DNA from: Chryseobacterium cucumeris
Lineage (GTDB): Bacteria; Bacteroidota; Bacteroidia; Flavobacteriales; Weeksellaceae
DNA length: 64,000 bases
Direction: 5' to 3'
Assembly: GCF_001593385.1 (NCBI RefSeq)
Contig: NZ_LUVZ01000023.1
Span: forward strand, 372,001 to 436,000
The notes under the pieces: model-generated
The model's input: only the letters and a program-made list of their open reading frames with translations
The model's database searches: none
What the model was told of the DNA's origin: nothing
In this document: positions 25,511 to 34,029 of the stretch, piece after piece
Position numbering within the stretch: position 1 is the first letter of the stretch
How the letters are laid out: the number at the start of each line of letters is the position of its first letter
Position numbers and translations under genes: made by a program

Positions 25511-26173
25511 TTAAATGCTTTTCGGAAGATAATTATACCGCTGCAGTTCTTTTAAATCTTGTATTTGTTTTAGATAGCCTTCACGCAGAAGAAATATTTG
25601 GTGTGAAATATCAAGAACTTCCTGATAATTATGATCAGAAATAATGAATCCCTTATACGCAGACTGTTCAATGATTGCAGCTTTCAATGCTGCAGAAATT
25701 TTTGGAGAAAGGCTATGGAAGGGCTCGTCCAGTAAAACAAAATCAGCTTCAGAATAAATTATCATTAAAGCTTCAATGACTCTCTGCTCACCTCTGGAAA
25801 GATCTTTAGGTTTTTCCGACAAAAAAGGACGGATCAGATCTGAAGTCAATAACAGATCTGTATTTTTTTTATTGCAAAAAAGAGGAATTAAGGTTTTAAT
25901 GGTATTGTACTTCGGTAAGAAAATATCCTGTGGCAGGTAAGCAATTCTGTTTTTTCTATCAGAAATGCTTTTCAGAACTTTGTCATTGTATCTTATAAAC
26001 TGGATATCACTACTGACAGTTCCAAAAATAATTTTTAATAATGTTGATTTGCCAACACCATTTCTGCCCAGAATTCCAATAATCTGCCCGGTTTCACATC
26101 CTAAATAAATATCCCGAAGGATATTATTATCTTTAAAAGACTTGCTTATGCTGTCAATATGAAGCTTGCTCAT
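25511..26173 (-). CDS. ABC transporter ATP-binding protein
   Basis: The start is ATG 26173, which overlaps the stop of the upstream membrane-protein gene as ATGA. The 18 extra residues of the longer frame are not ABC-like. The 220-aa ATPase has Walker A GRNGVGKST (36-44), a Q-loop near PQD, signature LSRGEQ (125-130) and Walker B FVLLDE (145-150). A histidine switch follows in ISDHNYQEV. It is short and lacks a fused permease; the partner is probably the 92-aa three-helix protein encoded just upstream. Confidence 0.9.
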   Translation of the reverse strand: MSKLHIDSISKSFKDNNILRDIYLGCETGQIIGILGRNGVGKSTLLKIIFGTVSSDIQFIRYNDKVLKSISDRKNRIAYLPQDIFLPKYNTIKTLIPLFCNKKNTDLLLTSDLIRPFLSEKPKDLSRGEQRVIEALMIIYSEADFVLLDEPFHSLSPKISAALKAAIIEQSAYKGFIISDHNYQEVLDISHQIFLLREGYLKQIQDLKELQRYNYLPKSI

Positions 26174-26448
26174 AAAATTCCTGTTATTATTTTGACAATC
26201 ACACAGACAGCTACCGTGAATCCCCAAAGGAAACCTCTGGAAAACCCTAAATTGGCATAAAAGTAATATTCATTTTTAAACCGGAGTTCATATATAAAAT
26301 AATGAAGAACAAGAGATATTAAAAGAAAACTAAATCCAAAGTTCTCAATATTGAAAGAGGATAAACAAGAAGCTAATAAAGAAAATATCAAGGTGGGAAT
26401 TATTATTTTTTTATAAAAAATCCAGAGAGTAGAAATACTTTTGAACAT
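26170..26448 (-). CDS. Small three-helix membrane protein, probable ABC partner
   Basis: The 92-aa protein has three hydrophobic segments (about 15-30, 38-52 and 72-90) separated by a basic loop with YFYANLGFSRG. Its stop overlaps the ATPase start by 4 nt (ATGA), indicating translational coupling. ABC permeases normally have five or more helices per subunit, so a homo-oligomer or an extra unlinked permease is implied. The FYANLGFSR segment resembles the coupling-helix region of small lipid- or bacteriocin-type exporters, but no family is recognised. Confidence 0.65.
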   Translation of the reverse strand: MFKSISTLWIFYKKIIIPTLIFSLLASCLSSFNIENFGFSFLLISLVLHYFIYELRFKNEYYFYANLGFSRGFLWGFTVAVCVIVKIITGIL

Positions 26449-26534
26449 ATATTAAAGCATAGAGTTTCTGTGTGTTTTACACTTTATTGTCAAAAATATT
26501 AAAAAATACAATGCTATATGGAGAAAGTATAAGC

Positions 26535-26563
26535 TATATTTGAAAAAATACCCTATTTTTCAA
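26535..26563 (+). promoter_or_regulatory. -7 box and overlapping palindrome before the GEVED-protein gene
   Basis: TATATTTG (26535-26542) fits TAnnTTTG. An 8-bp inverted repeat TTGAAAAA / TTTTTCAA (26540-26563) covers the expected start site and could be an operator. No -33 TTG is clear. Confidence 0.35.
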
Positions 26564-26585
26564 GGAAATTTTAAAACTGATAAAC

Positions 26586-27674
26586 ATGACCAAAAAACTA
26601 CTTTTTGTATTCTCTTTTATATTGGGAATTTCAAGCCTTCAGGCAACCCACAAAATAGAAGAAGAACCTCAATCTTTATTGTACTGTGATACCAATGCTC
26701 CAACAGGAGTTCAGATGTCGAATATAACACTTACTTCTGGAACAGTTACCTGGACTGCAGATCCTAATAGTCCGGATAATATGATAAGATATAGAATACC
26801 AGGAACAACTTTCTGGATGACGGGTACACCCGTATCGGGTCAAAACTCTTTCACAATTACAGGTTTGCAACCTTGTACAACGTATGAAGTACAGGTAGTG
26901 AAAGTGTGTACAACACAGGGATTATGGTCTGATCCTATATTTTTTACCACTACCATTAATTATTGTGCAAGTGCTTCTACAGATACCACGATGATGCATA
27001 TTTCCAATGTGACCGTAAATTCTACAGGAGTTACCTCTCCAATGGTAAGCGATTCCGGACCTTCCAATTATATAGATTACAGAAGTGACCTAAGCCGTAG
27101 AGTTAAGTTTTTTATTGGAACTACAGGAAATAAGCTTTCAGTAACCAATACCTGGACGGGAACTCTAGGCACAACAACAGTAACGGCGTGGATTGATCTT
27201 AATGCCAACGGAATTTTTGAATCCAACGAAAGAGTGATGGTGGCCAATAATGTTACTCAGGCTGCTCCGGCTGTATCTGTATTTACGATTCCAAGTTTGG
27301 CAGCAGTGACACTATGTGGCGTTACTATGAGAGTTATTTCCAGTCAAACAATACCTTTAGATGCCTGCAGTACATTTACCTATGGGGAAGTTGAAGATTA
27401 TGGAGTCGATTTAATCAATCTCACCCTTGGATTGGAAGAATCAGGAAAGTCTGTAAAACCTGAAATTTATCCTAACCCTGCCTCTGATGTCTTAAATATT
27501 TCAGGAATTTCAGAAGCCGCCGATTATGAAATTTATAATATTGCAGGACAGAAAATTGACGAAGGAAAAGTTTCAAATCACCATGTAAACCTTAACCATT
27601 TATCAAAAGGAGTTTATTTTATCCAGTTGAAAGATAAAGAAAAAGTAACCCGATTAAAGTTCATTAAGAAGTAA
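26586..27674 (+). CDS. T9SS-secreted GEVED / fibronectin III protein
   Basis: A signal peptide (MTKKLLFVFSFILGISSLQA) is followed by a fibronectin III domain (about 38-125: PTGVQMSNITLTSGTVTW, PCTTYEVQV). A GEVED domain follows (about 130-275, ending YGEVEDYGVDL), with a DLNANGIFESNERV calcium-like loop. A T9SS type A sorting domain ends the protein (about 290-362, IYPNPASDVLNISG, YNIAGQKIDEG, LSKGVYFIQL). It is exported to the cell surface or medium. GEVED proteins are common secreted Flavobacteriia proteins of unknown role. A terminator follows directly. Confidence 0.85.
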   Translation: MTKKLLFVFSFILGISSLQATHKIEEEPQSLLYCDTNAPTGVQMSNITLTSGTVTWTADPNSPDNMIRYRIPGTTFWMTGTPVSGQNSFTITGLQPCTTYEVQVVKVCTTQGLWSDPIFFTTTINYCASASTDTTMMHISNVTVNSTGVTSPMVSDSGPSNYIDYRSDLSRRVKFFIGTTGNKLSVTNTWTGTLGTTTVTAWIDLNANGIFESNERVMVANNVTQAAPAVSVFTIPSLAAVTLCGVTMRVISSQTIPLDACSTFTYGEVEDYGVDLINLTLGLEESGKSVKPEIYPNPASDVLNISGISEAADYEIYNIAGQKIDEGKVSNHHVNLNHLSKGVYFIQLKDKEKVTRLKFIKK

Positions 27675-27683
27675 AAATAGAAT

Positions 27684-27711
27684 AGAGTATTTGAAAAAAT
27701 ACTCTTTTTTT
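27684..27711 (+). terminator. Terminator of the GEVED-protein gene
   Basis: AGAGTATTT and AAATACTCT form a 9-bp stem, followed by a run of T. Confidence 0.75.
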
Positions 27712-27773
27712 AATCTAGGAATTGTGTAGTAAAATATTGTATTTTGAATATTCAAAATTGATTTTTTATTCAA

Positions 27774-28601
27774 TTAGAATGTTATTATAGGAACATCCTT
27801 ATCCGGATAGTTATTAAACTGATTGATTATTTTCTGTAAATATTCATTTGTTGCCTCATAATTTTTATCTTTAATCCCCTTAAACTCATAATTAAAACTA
27901 TCTCCCAAATCATTTTTGAAGTTAATGTGATGAGCGGCAGGGTCATTCATAAAATCATTGATGTCCTTTACTAGCTTTTCTTTTCTTATATTTTCTTTGT
28001 TGTTTGTTATTTCTGACTGCTCATTCAACTTTTTAATTTCAATCAGTTCAAAACAATAATCCTTATCTAATGATTCAGCTTTAATGACTAAACCTGGTAG
28101 TCCTGAAAAAACATAAGGTCCATCGTTGATTGGAATATCATGAGTGTATAAAAGTTTCCATTCTCTCTTTCCAAAATTAGCAAAAGCTTCATAAGATATG
28201 TAATCATTGTACTTTCCAAACTTCTTGATATTGTAATACTTGATATTGTTTTCCTTATACCAGTAATTAAACTGGTTAAAATTACCTCCTATGATGTAAT
28301 GATTTTTTGATAAATCTTTAAAAATTTTAAACCTCAGAAATGAACTAGTAACGAATGCCACATCTTTAAAATTATTTTCTTTAACAAGGGAATCTATTTT
28401 TTCTTTATTCAGATTATAAAAAATACTTTGTCCATTAATTATTTTTAAGGCCATATACTCTTTTGCAAATGAATCACTTTGTTTTAAAGGTTTAAACCTG
28501 ACTTCGTAAATAATTTGATAATTTTGTCCAAAATAAATAGAGAAAGATCCCAAAAGGAATATAATACTAACGACTTTGGATAAAATACTTTTATTAATCA
28601 T
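27774..28601 (-). CDS. GLPGLI-family secreted protein
   Basis: ATG 28601 is preferred to GTG 28613; it overlaps the upstream stop by 8 nt. A signal peptide (about 1-26, ending FSIYFGQ) leads a 275-aa protein with the family motif FSGLPGLVIKAES (about 165-177) and the usual preceding PINDGPYVF. GLPGLI proteins (TIGR01200) are periplasmic or exported, expanded in Flavobacteriia, often beside TonB-dependent receptors or small peptides; no reaction is known. This is the third gene of a probable operon with a Cys-rich double-glycine peptide. The coding region is very AT-rich and Asn/Lys/Ile-rich. Confidence 0.85.
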   Translation of the reverse strand: MINKSILSKVVSIIFLLGSFSIYFGQNYQIIYEVRFKPLKQSDSFAKEYMALKIINGQSIFYNLNKEKIDSLVKENNFKDVAFVTSSFLRFKIFKDLSKNHYIIGGNFNQFNYWYKENNIKYYNIKKFGKYNDYISYEAFANFGKREWKLLYTHDIPINDGPYVFSGLPGLVIKAESLDKDYCFELIEIKKLNEQSEITNNKENIRKEKLVKDINDFMNDPAAHHINFKNDLGDSFNYEFKGIKDKNYEATNEYLQKIINQFNNYPDKDVPIITF

Positions 28602-29469
28602 TAAATTTTTCACTTAATATTTTTTGATAAAATTCTTTTTCAGAACTATTTATATAGTCCAAATAGCGAAACTTGTTAAGGAAATAAAATTTTTGACAAC
28701 TTTTGGATAAATACTGATTAGTATTGTCATCTTTTGTAGTTTCAATGATAGTATAGGTTGGAAGCTCTATTCGTAATACATCTTTATTTTTTGCTAAGAT
28801 CTCTATAATTTTATAATGATAATAATCATTACAACTGAATTTTAAAATATCAGTTTTTATATATTTTTTATAATAATAGTCAATGGCCTCCTGAGAAAAG
28901 TTCTTATTTTCTGTGCTGTTGACAGCCGAAAAAATGGTGTTAAGCCAATTGTATTTGATATAATTTTTCATTTTCTTTACAGAATTGTTCTCAGTATCCG
29001 CCGATATAATACTTTCTTGCTTGATATTATTCATAATGTTAAGCAAGATAAGTTCTGAAGATCTTTTTAATTCTCCAAGATTTTTTTTCTTAATGGCATT
29101 TAGGTAAATATTTATTTTTCCAAATGTTTCAATATTCAGTTTCTCATTAATGTATTCATGGATATTGGCCTTATCACCATTGTAAATAATATTATTATCA
29201 TTTGTAATAATAATATTAAGCTTTTCTTTGGGTTCAAGAAATACATTAATAAATTTATCAAGTCTATTATTATTTTTGACTGAGATTCCCTCTGTAATAT
29301 CAGGAAGCTCTTTTTTTTCATGATCATTGATAACAATTTCTTTTTGGTTATTATTTATGACGATGATTTCTCCTGTATTATTTGTTATGGATACTTTTTG
29401 GGAGGCAAAAGTGGAGAAATAAAATAAGAGGATATATGATATCCTCTTACTTAAATATGATTTTTCCAT
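28594..29469 (-). CDS. Secreted protein with a TlpA-like N-terminal region
   Basis: ATG 29469 (MEKSYLSKRISYILLFYFST) opens a signal peptide; the longer frame overlaps the upstream peptide gene. The 291-aa protein has FLEPKEKLNIIITNDNNIIY and GDKANIHEYINEKLN (about 76-110). These resemble the DUF4369-like N-terminal part of Bacteroidetes TlpA disulfide reductases. No CxxC thioredoxin domain follows; the C-terminal half is helical. It may be a binding or chaperone-like relative without redox activity. It sits between the Cys-rich peptide gene and the GLPGLI gene, 13 nt after the former. Confidence 0.65.
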   Translation of the reverse strand: MEKSYLSKRISYILLFYFSTFASQKVSITNNTGEIIVINNNQKEIVINDHEKKELPDITEGISVKNNNRLDKFINVFLEPKEKLNIIITNDNNIIYNGDKANIHEYINEKLNIETFGKINIYLNAIKKKNLGELKRSSELILLNIMNNIKQESIISADTENNSVKKMKNYIKYNWLNTIFSAVNSTENKNFSQEAIDYYYKKYIKTDILKFSCNDYYHYKIIEILAKNKDVLRIELPTYTIIETTKDDNTNQYLSKSCQKFYFLNKFRYLDYINSSEKEFYQKILSEKFND

Positions 29470-29482
29470 ATTCAGATTGATG

Positions 29483-29665
29483 TTAACGAATGCATGTTGG
29501 CTCATTTCTATAGCATCTACAAATATTAAAGCAAGCTTCTGCATTATCTGCAATAGTGTCTATTGGAGGTAATCCAGATCCTGACGGACTACAATGACAA
29601 TTAGGTTCTAAACCTCCTTTTAGAGTTCTTAGTTCAATTCTTGATAGTTTTTTAAGATTTTTCAT
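29483..29665 (-). CDS. Cys-rich double-glycine leader peptide (bacteriocin-like)
   Basis: The 60-aa peptide opens with MKNLKKLSRIELRTLKGG, the typical Bacteroidetes GG leader (Gly17-Gly18) recognised by C39-peptidase ABC exporters. The 42-residue core has six cysteines (23, 25, 45, 49, 51, 58) in a CxC ... CxxxCxC ... C pattern, suited to disulfides or modification. Chryseobacterium genomes contain many related bacteriocin-like peptides. It is the first gene of a probable operon with a TlpA-like secreted protein and a GLPGLI protein. No exporter or modifying enzyme lies next to it. Confidence 0.8.
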   Translation of the reverse strand: MKNLKKLSRIELRTLKGGLEPNCHCSPSGSGLPPIDTIADNAEACFNICRCYRNEPTCIR

Positions 29666-29864
29666 GGTAAGTTTATTTTTTGTAAATGTAGCAATTAGTT
29701 TTTATAATTTTCCATAAAATGTCACAAAAAATCCTTTAAACGTGAAATATTTTTTTTATATTTACTATATATGAATACAGTTTATCATTCCAAAGCTCCC
29801 CATTTATATTCAAATGTAGGGAAAGCCTTAAGCATAGCAATAGAAAAATGAAGCATAATATAAA

Positions 29865-29892
29865 AAAGAGAGTACCTTCTGGTGCTCTCTTT
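29865..29892 (-). terminator. Terminator of mutS2
   Basis: AAAGAGAGTACC and GGTGCTCTCTTT pair around TTCT (one G-T wobble), followed by T-rich sequence on the minus strand, 30 nt after the mutS2 stop. Confidence 0.75.
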
Positions 29893-29921
29893 ATATTTGC
29901 GTTAATTTAATTTCTTATTCA

Positions 29922-32069
29922 TTAAATTCTTTCAAGTTCATCCGCATCAATCGTGGTCTTGAAAGTTCCGTAATTGACGATCACTTTATTTCTGGAAATT
30001 TTTTCAATGGTTCCTACACTGGTGCTTCCGGTAATACGAACACGCTGTCCGATTTTCATCCACACAGCACGGTCGGTTTTACGTTTTTCTTCCAGTTTTT
30101 CATTGGTCTCAGCAATTTTTTCAATAACCTCTTCCTTTTTCAGCTGTTGAGTGATTTTTCTCTTAACAACCTGCAGGCGTTTGGTTTCATCCTTATCACT
30201 GCCCAGTTTTCTGAATTTCTCCTGTTCAAGAAGTTTTACAAAATCTTTTACCACATCCTTTCTGGATTTTCCTTTGGTATAGCTGTCAATGAATGTTTCA
30301 ATCTTATTCCCGAACTGTAGTTTTCGGTGTTCCTCCTCATAAAGTTTCTGGAAATTGAACAGTTTCTGCTGAAGCTGCTCATTTAGTTTCTGAAGATTAT
30401 CACGTTTATCTTCTACAGATTCTTTTCTTTCTGCAAGATCAGATTTCAGTTTTTCTACCTCAAATTTTTCCTGTTGCAGTTTTACAATCGTTTTGTCAAG
30501 ATTCACAATATCATGTTCTACTTTTTTCTTCGCAGAATGGATAATGAATCTTGGAATCTTATTCTTTTCCGCAACTTCAAAAGTAAATGAACTTCCTGCC
30601 TGTCCCACTTCCAGCTTATACATCGGTTCCAATGTTTCTTCATTGAAAAGCATGGCTGCATTCTGGGCATTGGGAAGCTGTTCTATTACCAGTTTAATAT
30701 TGGTATAGTGCGTCGTAATGATGGCGAAACTCTTTTTGTCATAGAAAAACTCCATGAAACTTTCTGCAAGCGCACCTCCAAGCTCCGGATCAGAACCTGT
30801 ACCGAACTCATCAATAAGCAGAAGCGTATTGGCATCAGCCTCACGAATGATCCCGGACATTTTCTTCAACCTCGATGAATAGGTAGATAAATGGTTTTCA
30901 ATGGACTGGTTGTCCCCAATATCAGTCATGATTTTCTCAAAGAAAAACATTTCAGACTTAGGATGAACCGGAACCAGGATGCCACTCTGAATCATCAGCT
31001 GCAATAATCCGACTGTTTTCAGGGTAATTGATTTTCCACCGGCATTAGGACCGGAAATACAGATGATCCTGTTATGTTCTGTTAAGGTAAGTGTCTGAGG
31101 ATGAATGGTTTTGTTTTCAACTCTGTTTCTTAACCATAAAAGAGGATGGTAAGCATCTTTTAGTCTCAGCGTTTTATGATGGTTGATTTTCGGAAGAACT
31201 CCGTTGATCACTTCACCAAATTTCGCTTTAGCTCTCGTAAGGTCAAGGTCAAAAATATACACCTGATATCTCCATAGCTGAGGTTGAAATTCGGCCAGTT
31301 CTGCAGTAAGTTTACGGAGAACTTTATCAATTTCTTTTTTCTCTTCCTCTTCATTTTCACGCAGTTTGAAATAGTGCTTTACCACACTGTCCGGCTGAAT
31401 ATACGTGATGGAACCTGTTTTGGAAATTCCTAATGTTCTTCCGGCAACCCTTTTTTTGAATCCTGATTTTACGGCCAGAACCCTTTGGTCGTCAATAATC
31501 GTTTCCCGGATATCATCCAGAAAGTCACTCTGTCCATACGTGGTAAGCGCACGGTTGAAGTTTTCCTGAATCGCCTTTTTAGCCAGCTGAATTTCAGTTC
31601 TTATCCCTTTCAGAGCTGGAGAAGCTTCATTTTTTACTTCACCAAAACGGTTAAAAACCTTATCTACCTTCTCAATAATCTCTTTTCTGAATTCCAGTAC
31701 AGAAACCTCTTCTAACAAAGTAGGAAACGTTTCCGGCATGGTAGGGAAGAATTTCTGAAGTCTTCCGATTTGTTCCGTGATGGTTTTTATTTTGATGAAA
31801 GCAGCATTTTCCAGACGGTAGTTCTCAATCAGCATCAATTTCAGCTCACTTTCAATATCTTCATATTCATCAAACGGAATCGCGTTTGAACTTTCAAAAC
31901 TCGACAGATATTCTGAGGTTTTTTTTAATGAAAGTTCCGCCTCGTCAATTTCCATCGGACGAAGTTGAAGAATTTTTTCTCTTGTTTTCGGAGAATACGC
32001 AAATGGGGAGATTTCCGCGAGCAATTGCGGAAACTCTAATTCGTCTAAATCTTCTTTATCTATATACAC
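29922..32069 (-). CDS. mutS2: MutS2-family DNA-binding ATPase lacking a C-terminal Smr domain
   Basis: The 715-aa protein has the MutS2 layout: helical core (about 1-300), ATPase domain with Walker A GPNAGGKS (340-347) and Walker B LLLIDEFGTGSDPELG (416-431), then a charged coiled coil (about 505-665). It ends in a KOW-like segment VRITGSTSVGTIEKISRN close to the C-terminus (GTFKTTIDADELERI). Full-length MutS2 of many bacteria is near 780-830 aa, with a C-terminal Smr nuclease domain that is absent here. MutS2 acts on recombination intermediates or stalled ribosomes. It starts with GTG, 4 nt after a -7 box. Confidence 0.9.
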   Translation of the reverse strand: MYIDKEDLDELEFPQLLAEISPFAYSPKTREKILQLRPMEIDEAELSLKKTSEYLSSFESSNAIPFDEYEDIESELKLMLIENYRLENAAFIKIKTITEQIGRLQKFFPTMPETFPTLLEEVSVLEFRKEIIEKVDKVFNRFGEVKNEASPALKGIRTEIQLAKKAIQENFNRALTTYGQSDFLDDIRETIIDDQRVLAVKSGFKKRVAGRTLGISKTGSITYIQPDSVVKHYFKLRENEEEEKKEIDKVLRKLTAELAEFQPQLWRYQVYIFDLDLTRAKAKFGEVINGVLPKINHHKTLRLKDAYHPLLWLRNRVENKTIHPQTLTLTEHNRIICISGPNAGGKSITLKTVGLLQLMIQSGILVPVHPKSEMFFFEKIMTDIGDNQSIENHLSTYSSRLKKMSGIIREADANTLLLIDEFGTGSDPELGGALAESFMEFFYDKKSFAIITTHYTNIKLVIEQLPNAQNAAMLFNEETLEPMYKLEVGQAGSSFTFEVAEKNKIPRFIIHSAKKKVEHDIVNLDKTIVKLQQEKFEVEKLKSDLAERKESVEDKRDNLQKLNEQLQQKLFNFQKLYEEEHRKLQFGNKIETFIDSYTKGKSRKDVVKDFVKLLEQEKFRKLGSDKDETKRLQVVKRKITQQLKKEEVIEKIAETNEKLEEKRKTDRAVWMKIGQRVRITGSTSVGTIEKISRNKVIVNYGTFKTTIDADELERI

Positions 32070-32073
32070 AATG

Positions 32074-32081
32074 CAAATTTA
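32074..32081 (-). promoter_or_regulatory. -7 box 4 nt before the mutS2 GTG
   Basis: TAAATTTG on the minus strand is followed by CATT and the GTG start, so the transcript is likely leaderless. No TTG was found at the expected -33 position. Confidence 0.45.
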
Positions 32082-32382
32082 GTGAGAATTTTGATTATTA
32101 CGTATATCTGAGAGATTTACAGAATAAATTAACGGCGAGTTTAATGATTATAGGGGTGCTTTTTTCTCGAAAATTTTAAAACTTCAAAAAAGATCAATTT
32201 TTTTACACGCAAAGTTTTTTATTACTAAACCTTATCTCTTTTAAGGATGCAAAGAGTGAAATCAATACATTGATTCTTTCTAAGCGATTCGCCCATTCTT
32301 CCACTTCATCAGCGATTTAGTCGTATTTCTTTGCTTACTTAAAATGAGTAATAGAATGCAATAACCTTTGCATTTATATAAA
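32082..32382. other. AT-rich intergenic region with decayed repeat
   Basis: No gene was seen here. It contains words such as TTTTACACGCAAAG and AAGGATGCAAAGAGTGAAA, which recall a dispersed flavobacterial ACGCAAAG repeat, now degraded. Confidence 0.3.
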
Positions 32383-32409
32383 TTGATGCTATTCTTTTTA
32401 TTACATTTG
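32383..32409 (+). promoter_or_regulatory. Promoter of the GNAT gene, 4 nt before its GTG
   Basis: TTG (32383-32385), 16-nt spacer and TACATTTG (32402-32409), then AGAT and the GTG start at 32414. The spacer is one shorter than usual. The mRNA is probably leaderless. Confidence 0.5.
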
Positions 32410-32413
32410 AGAT

Positions 32414-32935
32414 GTGAAACTAGAAACATCAAGATTGATTTTAAAAGGAATCAATGAAAATAATACAGAAGACATTTTAAAAATCCGAGGCAATCCGGAA
32501 GTCAATAAATTTGTGAAAAGAGTTTCACCAAAGACCAACTATGACGCGCTTCAGTTTATTTTAACAATTAAGCAAAGAACTCAAAATAATCAAACGGTCT
32601 ATTGGGGAATTTCTTTAAAAGATCATTCCCATCTTATCGGAACCATTTGTCTTTGGAATTTTTCTGAAGACCGGAAGACAGCAGAAGTCGGCTATGAACT
32701 GTTGCCAGAGTACCACAGAAAAGGAATTATGTCTGAAGCTTTAAATGCGGTTGTAGAGTATGGATTTAACGAACTCCATTTACAGGAAATTTTGGCCATT
32801 ACCAGTACATTCAATGAAAATTCAAAAGGACTTCTTTTAAAACATCATTTTATTTTGCAGGAAGGAAAAAAAGATGAAGGTTTTCCGGATAATATTATTT
32901 TTAGTTTGAAAAGGCTATCGGGGGATCGTCTGTAA
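32414..32935 (+). CDS. GNAT N-acetyltransferase, RimJ/RimL-like
   Basis: The GTG start begins MKLETSRLILKGI, the usual N-terminus of the RimJ/RimL branch. In 173 aa it has WGISLKDHSHLIGTICLW, a VGYELLPEYHRKGIMSEAL block (acetyl-CoA binding, with R/K-G-I-M) and NSKGLLLKHHF near the C-terminus. Such enzymes acetylate alpha-amino groups of ribosomal proteins or other amines; the substrate is unknown. Its promoter lies 4 nt before the start codon. Confidence 0.88.
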   Translation: MKLETSRLILKGINENNTEDILKIRGNPEVNKFVKRVSPKTNYDALQFILTIKQRTQNNQTVYWGISLKDHSHLIGTICLWNFSEDRKTAEVGYELLPEYHRKGIMSEALNAVVEYGFNELHLQEILAITSTFNENSKGLLLKHHFILQEGKKDEGFPDNIIFSLKRLSGDRL

Positions 32936-32983
32936 GAAATCTAACAGGTTTTTCTCTATCTTTATCACCGATTGAAATTACAT

Positions 32984-33988
32984 ATGAAAAATGAAATAAA
33001 ATCTTTAACGGGACTTAGAGGGATTGTTGCATTATGGGTAGCGTTTTTTCATTTTAGTTTTTTTAGGAATGAATTCATTCAGGATATAGTAGGAAAAGGG
33101 TATGTAGCGGTTGATATCTTTTTTGTGCTGAGTGCTTTCTTACTGACAGTTTCTTACTCCGATAAATTTAAAAATCTGAACTATAAAGCAATAGAGGTTT
33201 TTTATAAAAAGAGAGTTAACAGAATTTATCCTGTCTATATTATATCAGTTGTTTTTATTGCCTTGTTTTTAATGAAAACTTCTATAGCAGGATTTCTGAT
33301 TAATGCAAGCTTATTACAATGTTTTTTTAATCCTGATTATCTGCTGAATGTGGTCTATTGGTCACTCAGTACAGAATGGGTTTGTTATCTGATATTTCCT
33401 TTTATGCTATGGCTTGTTCTGCATTATAAAATACGCAGCGAAATTTTAATTATTGCCAGTCTGGTTTTGAGGTTTGCACTTCCATATATTCCCGATCATT
33501 TATATATAGGTTCTGAACATCCAATGCAAGTAGGGGAATCATCAAGATATCTTGATCTTCCTTACGGACTGGTTTCTCTGCTAAGAACGGTTTCTTCCTA
33601 TTTTCTTGGAATTGGAATTGCCCTTCTGCCACCATTTAAAACGAAGAAGGAAAACCTGTTCCTTTATATCATTCTCCTATTGTTTGGGTCTATGCTTTTT
33701 GTGGAAAAAGGGCTCTTGTTTATCCCTTTATTATCAGCATTGATGATCAAATATCTTTATGAAGGAAACTCAAATTATCTGAAAGCATTTTTAGAAACTA
33801 AAGCGGTGTATTTTTTAGGAAATATTTCCTATTCGTTATACATTATCCATTATATGGTGAAGAAACAGAATTTCATTATTGTAAATTCTTATCATCTTAA
33901 TAATCTGTTATTAATCTCCTTTTCATTATTGCTGTCCTATTTTTCGTATATGCTGATTGAAAGAAAAGTGAAGATATTTAAAGTATAA
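32984..33988 (+). CDS. Acyltransferase-3 (OafA/YrhL-like) membrane enzyme
   Basis: ATG 32984 is chosen over TTG 32972, which adds four residues. The 334-aa protein has the family start [20 protein letters not shown] with R12 and H23, then [17 protein letters not shown] and the R-x10-H-like conserved residues, followed by about ten membrane helices. The family transfers acetyl or other acyl groups to surface glycans or peptidoglycan. No glycan-biosynthesis gene is adjacent, so the target is unknown. Confidence 0.88.
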   Translation: MKNEIKSLTGLRGIVALWVAFFHFSFFRNEFIQDIVGKGYVAVDIFFVLSAFLLTVSYSDKFKNLNYKAIEVFYKKRVNRIYPVYIISVVFIALFLMKTSIAGFLINASLLQCFFNPDYLLNVVYWSLSTEWVCYLIFPFMLWLVLHYKIRSEILIIASLVLRFALPYIPDHLYIGSEHPMQVGESSRYLDLPYGLVSLLRTVSSYFLGIGIALLPPFKTKKENLFLYIILLLFGSMLFVEKGLLFIPLLSALMIKYLYEGNSNYLKAFLETKAVYFLGNISYSLYIIHYMVKKQNFIIVNSYHLNNLLLISFSLLLSYFSYMLIERKVKIFKV

Positions 33989-34016
33989 TGGAGGCTCTTA
34001 TTTTATTTTAATATTA

Positions 34017-34025
34017 TTATTTTTG
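34017..34025 (+). promoter_or_regulatory. -7-like box 4 nt before ung
   Basis: TATTTTTTG (one base longer than TAnnTTTG) is followed by CACT and the ung ATG, so a leaderless mRNA is likely. The preceding TTTATTTTAATATTA is AT-rich without a clear -33. Confidence 0.35.
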
Positions 34026-34029
34026 CACT

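Noticed and set aside
27774..28613. GTG start at 28613 for the GLPGLI gene
   Set aside because: ATG at 28601 gives a normal signal peptide and a tighter overlap with the upstream stop.
29771..29851. 26-codon plus-strand frame starting MNTVYHSKAPHLYS
   Set aside because: Too short, no promoter or ribosome site of note, and no recognised pattern; probably chance.
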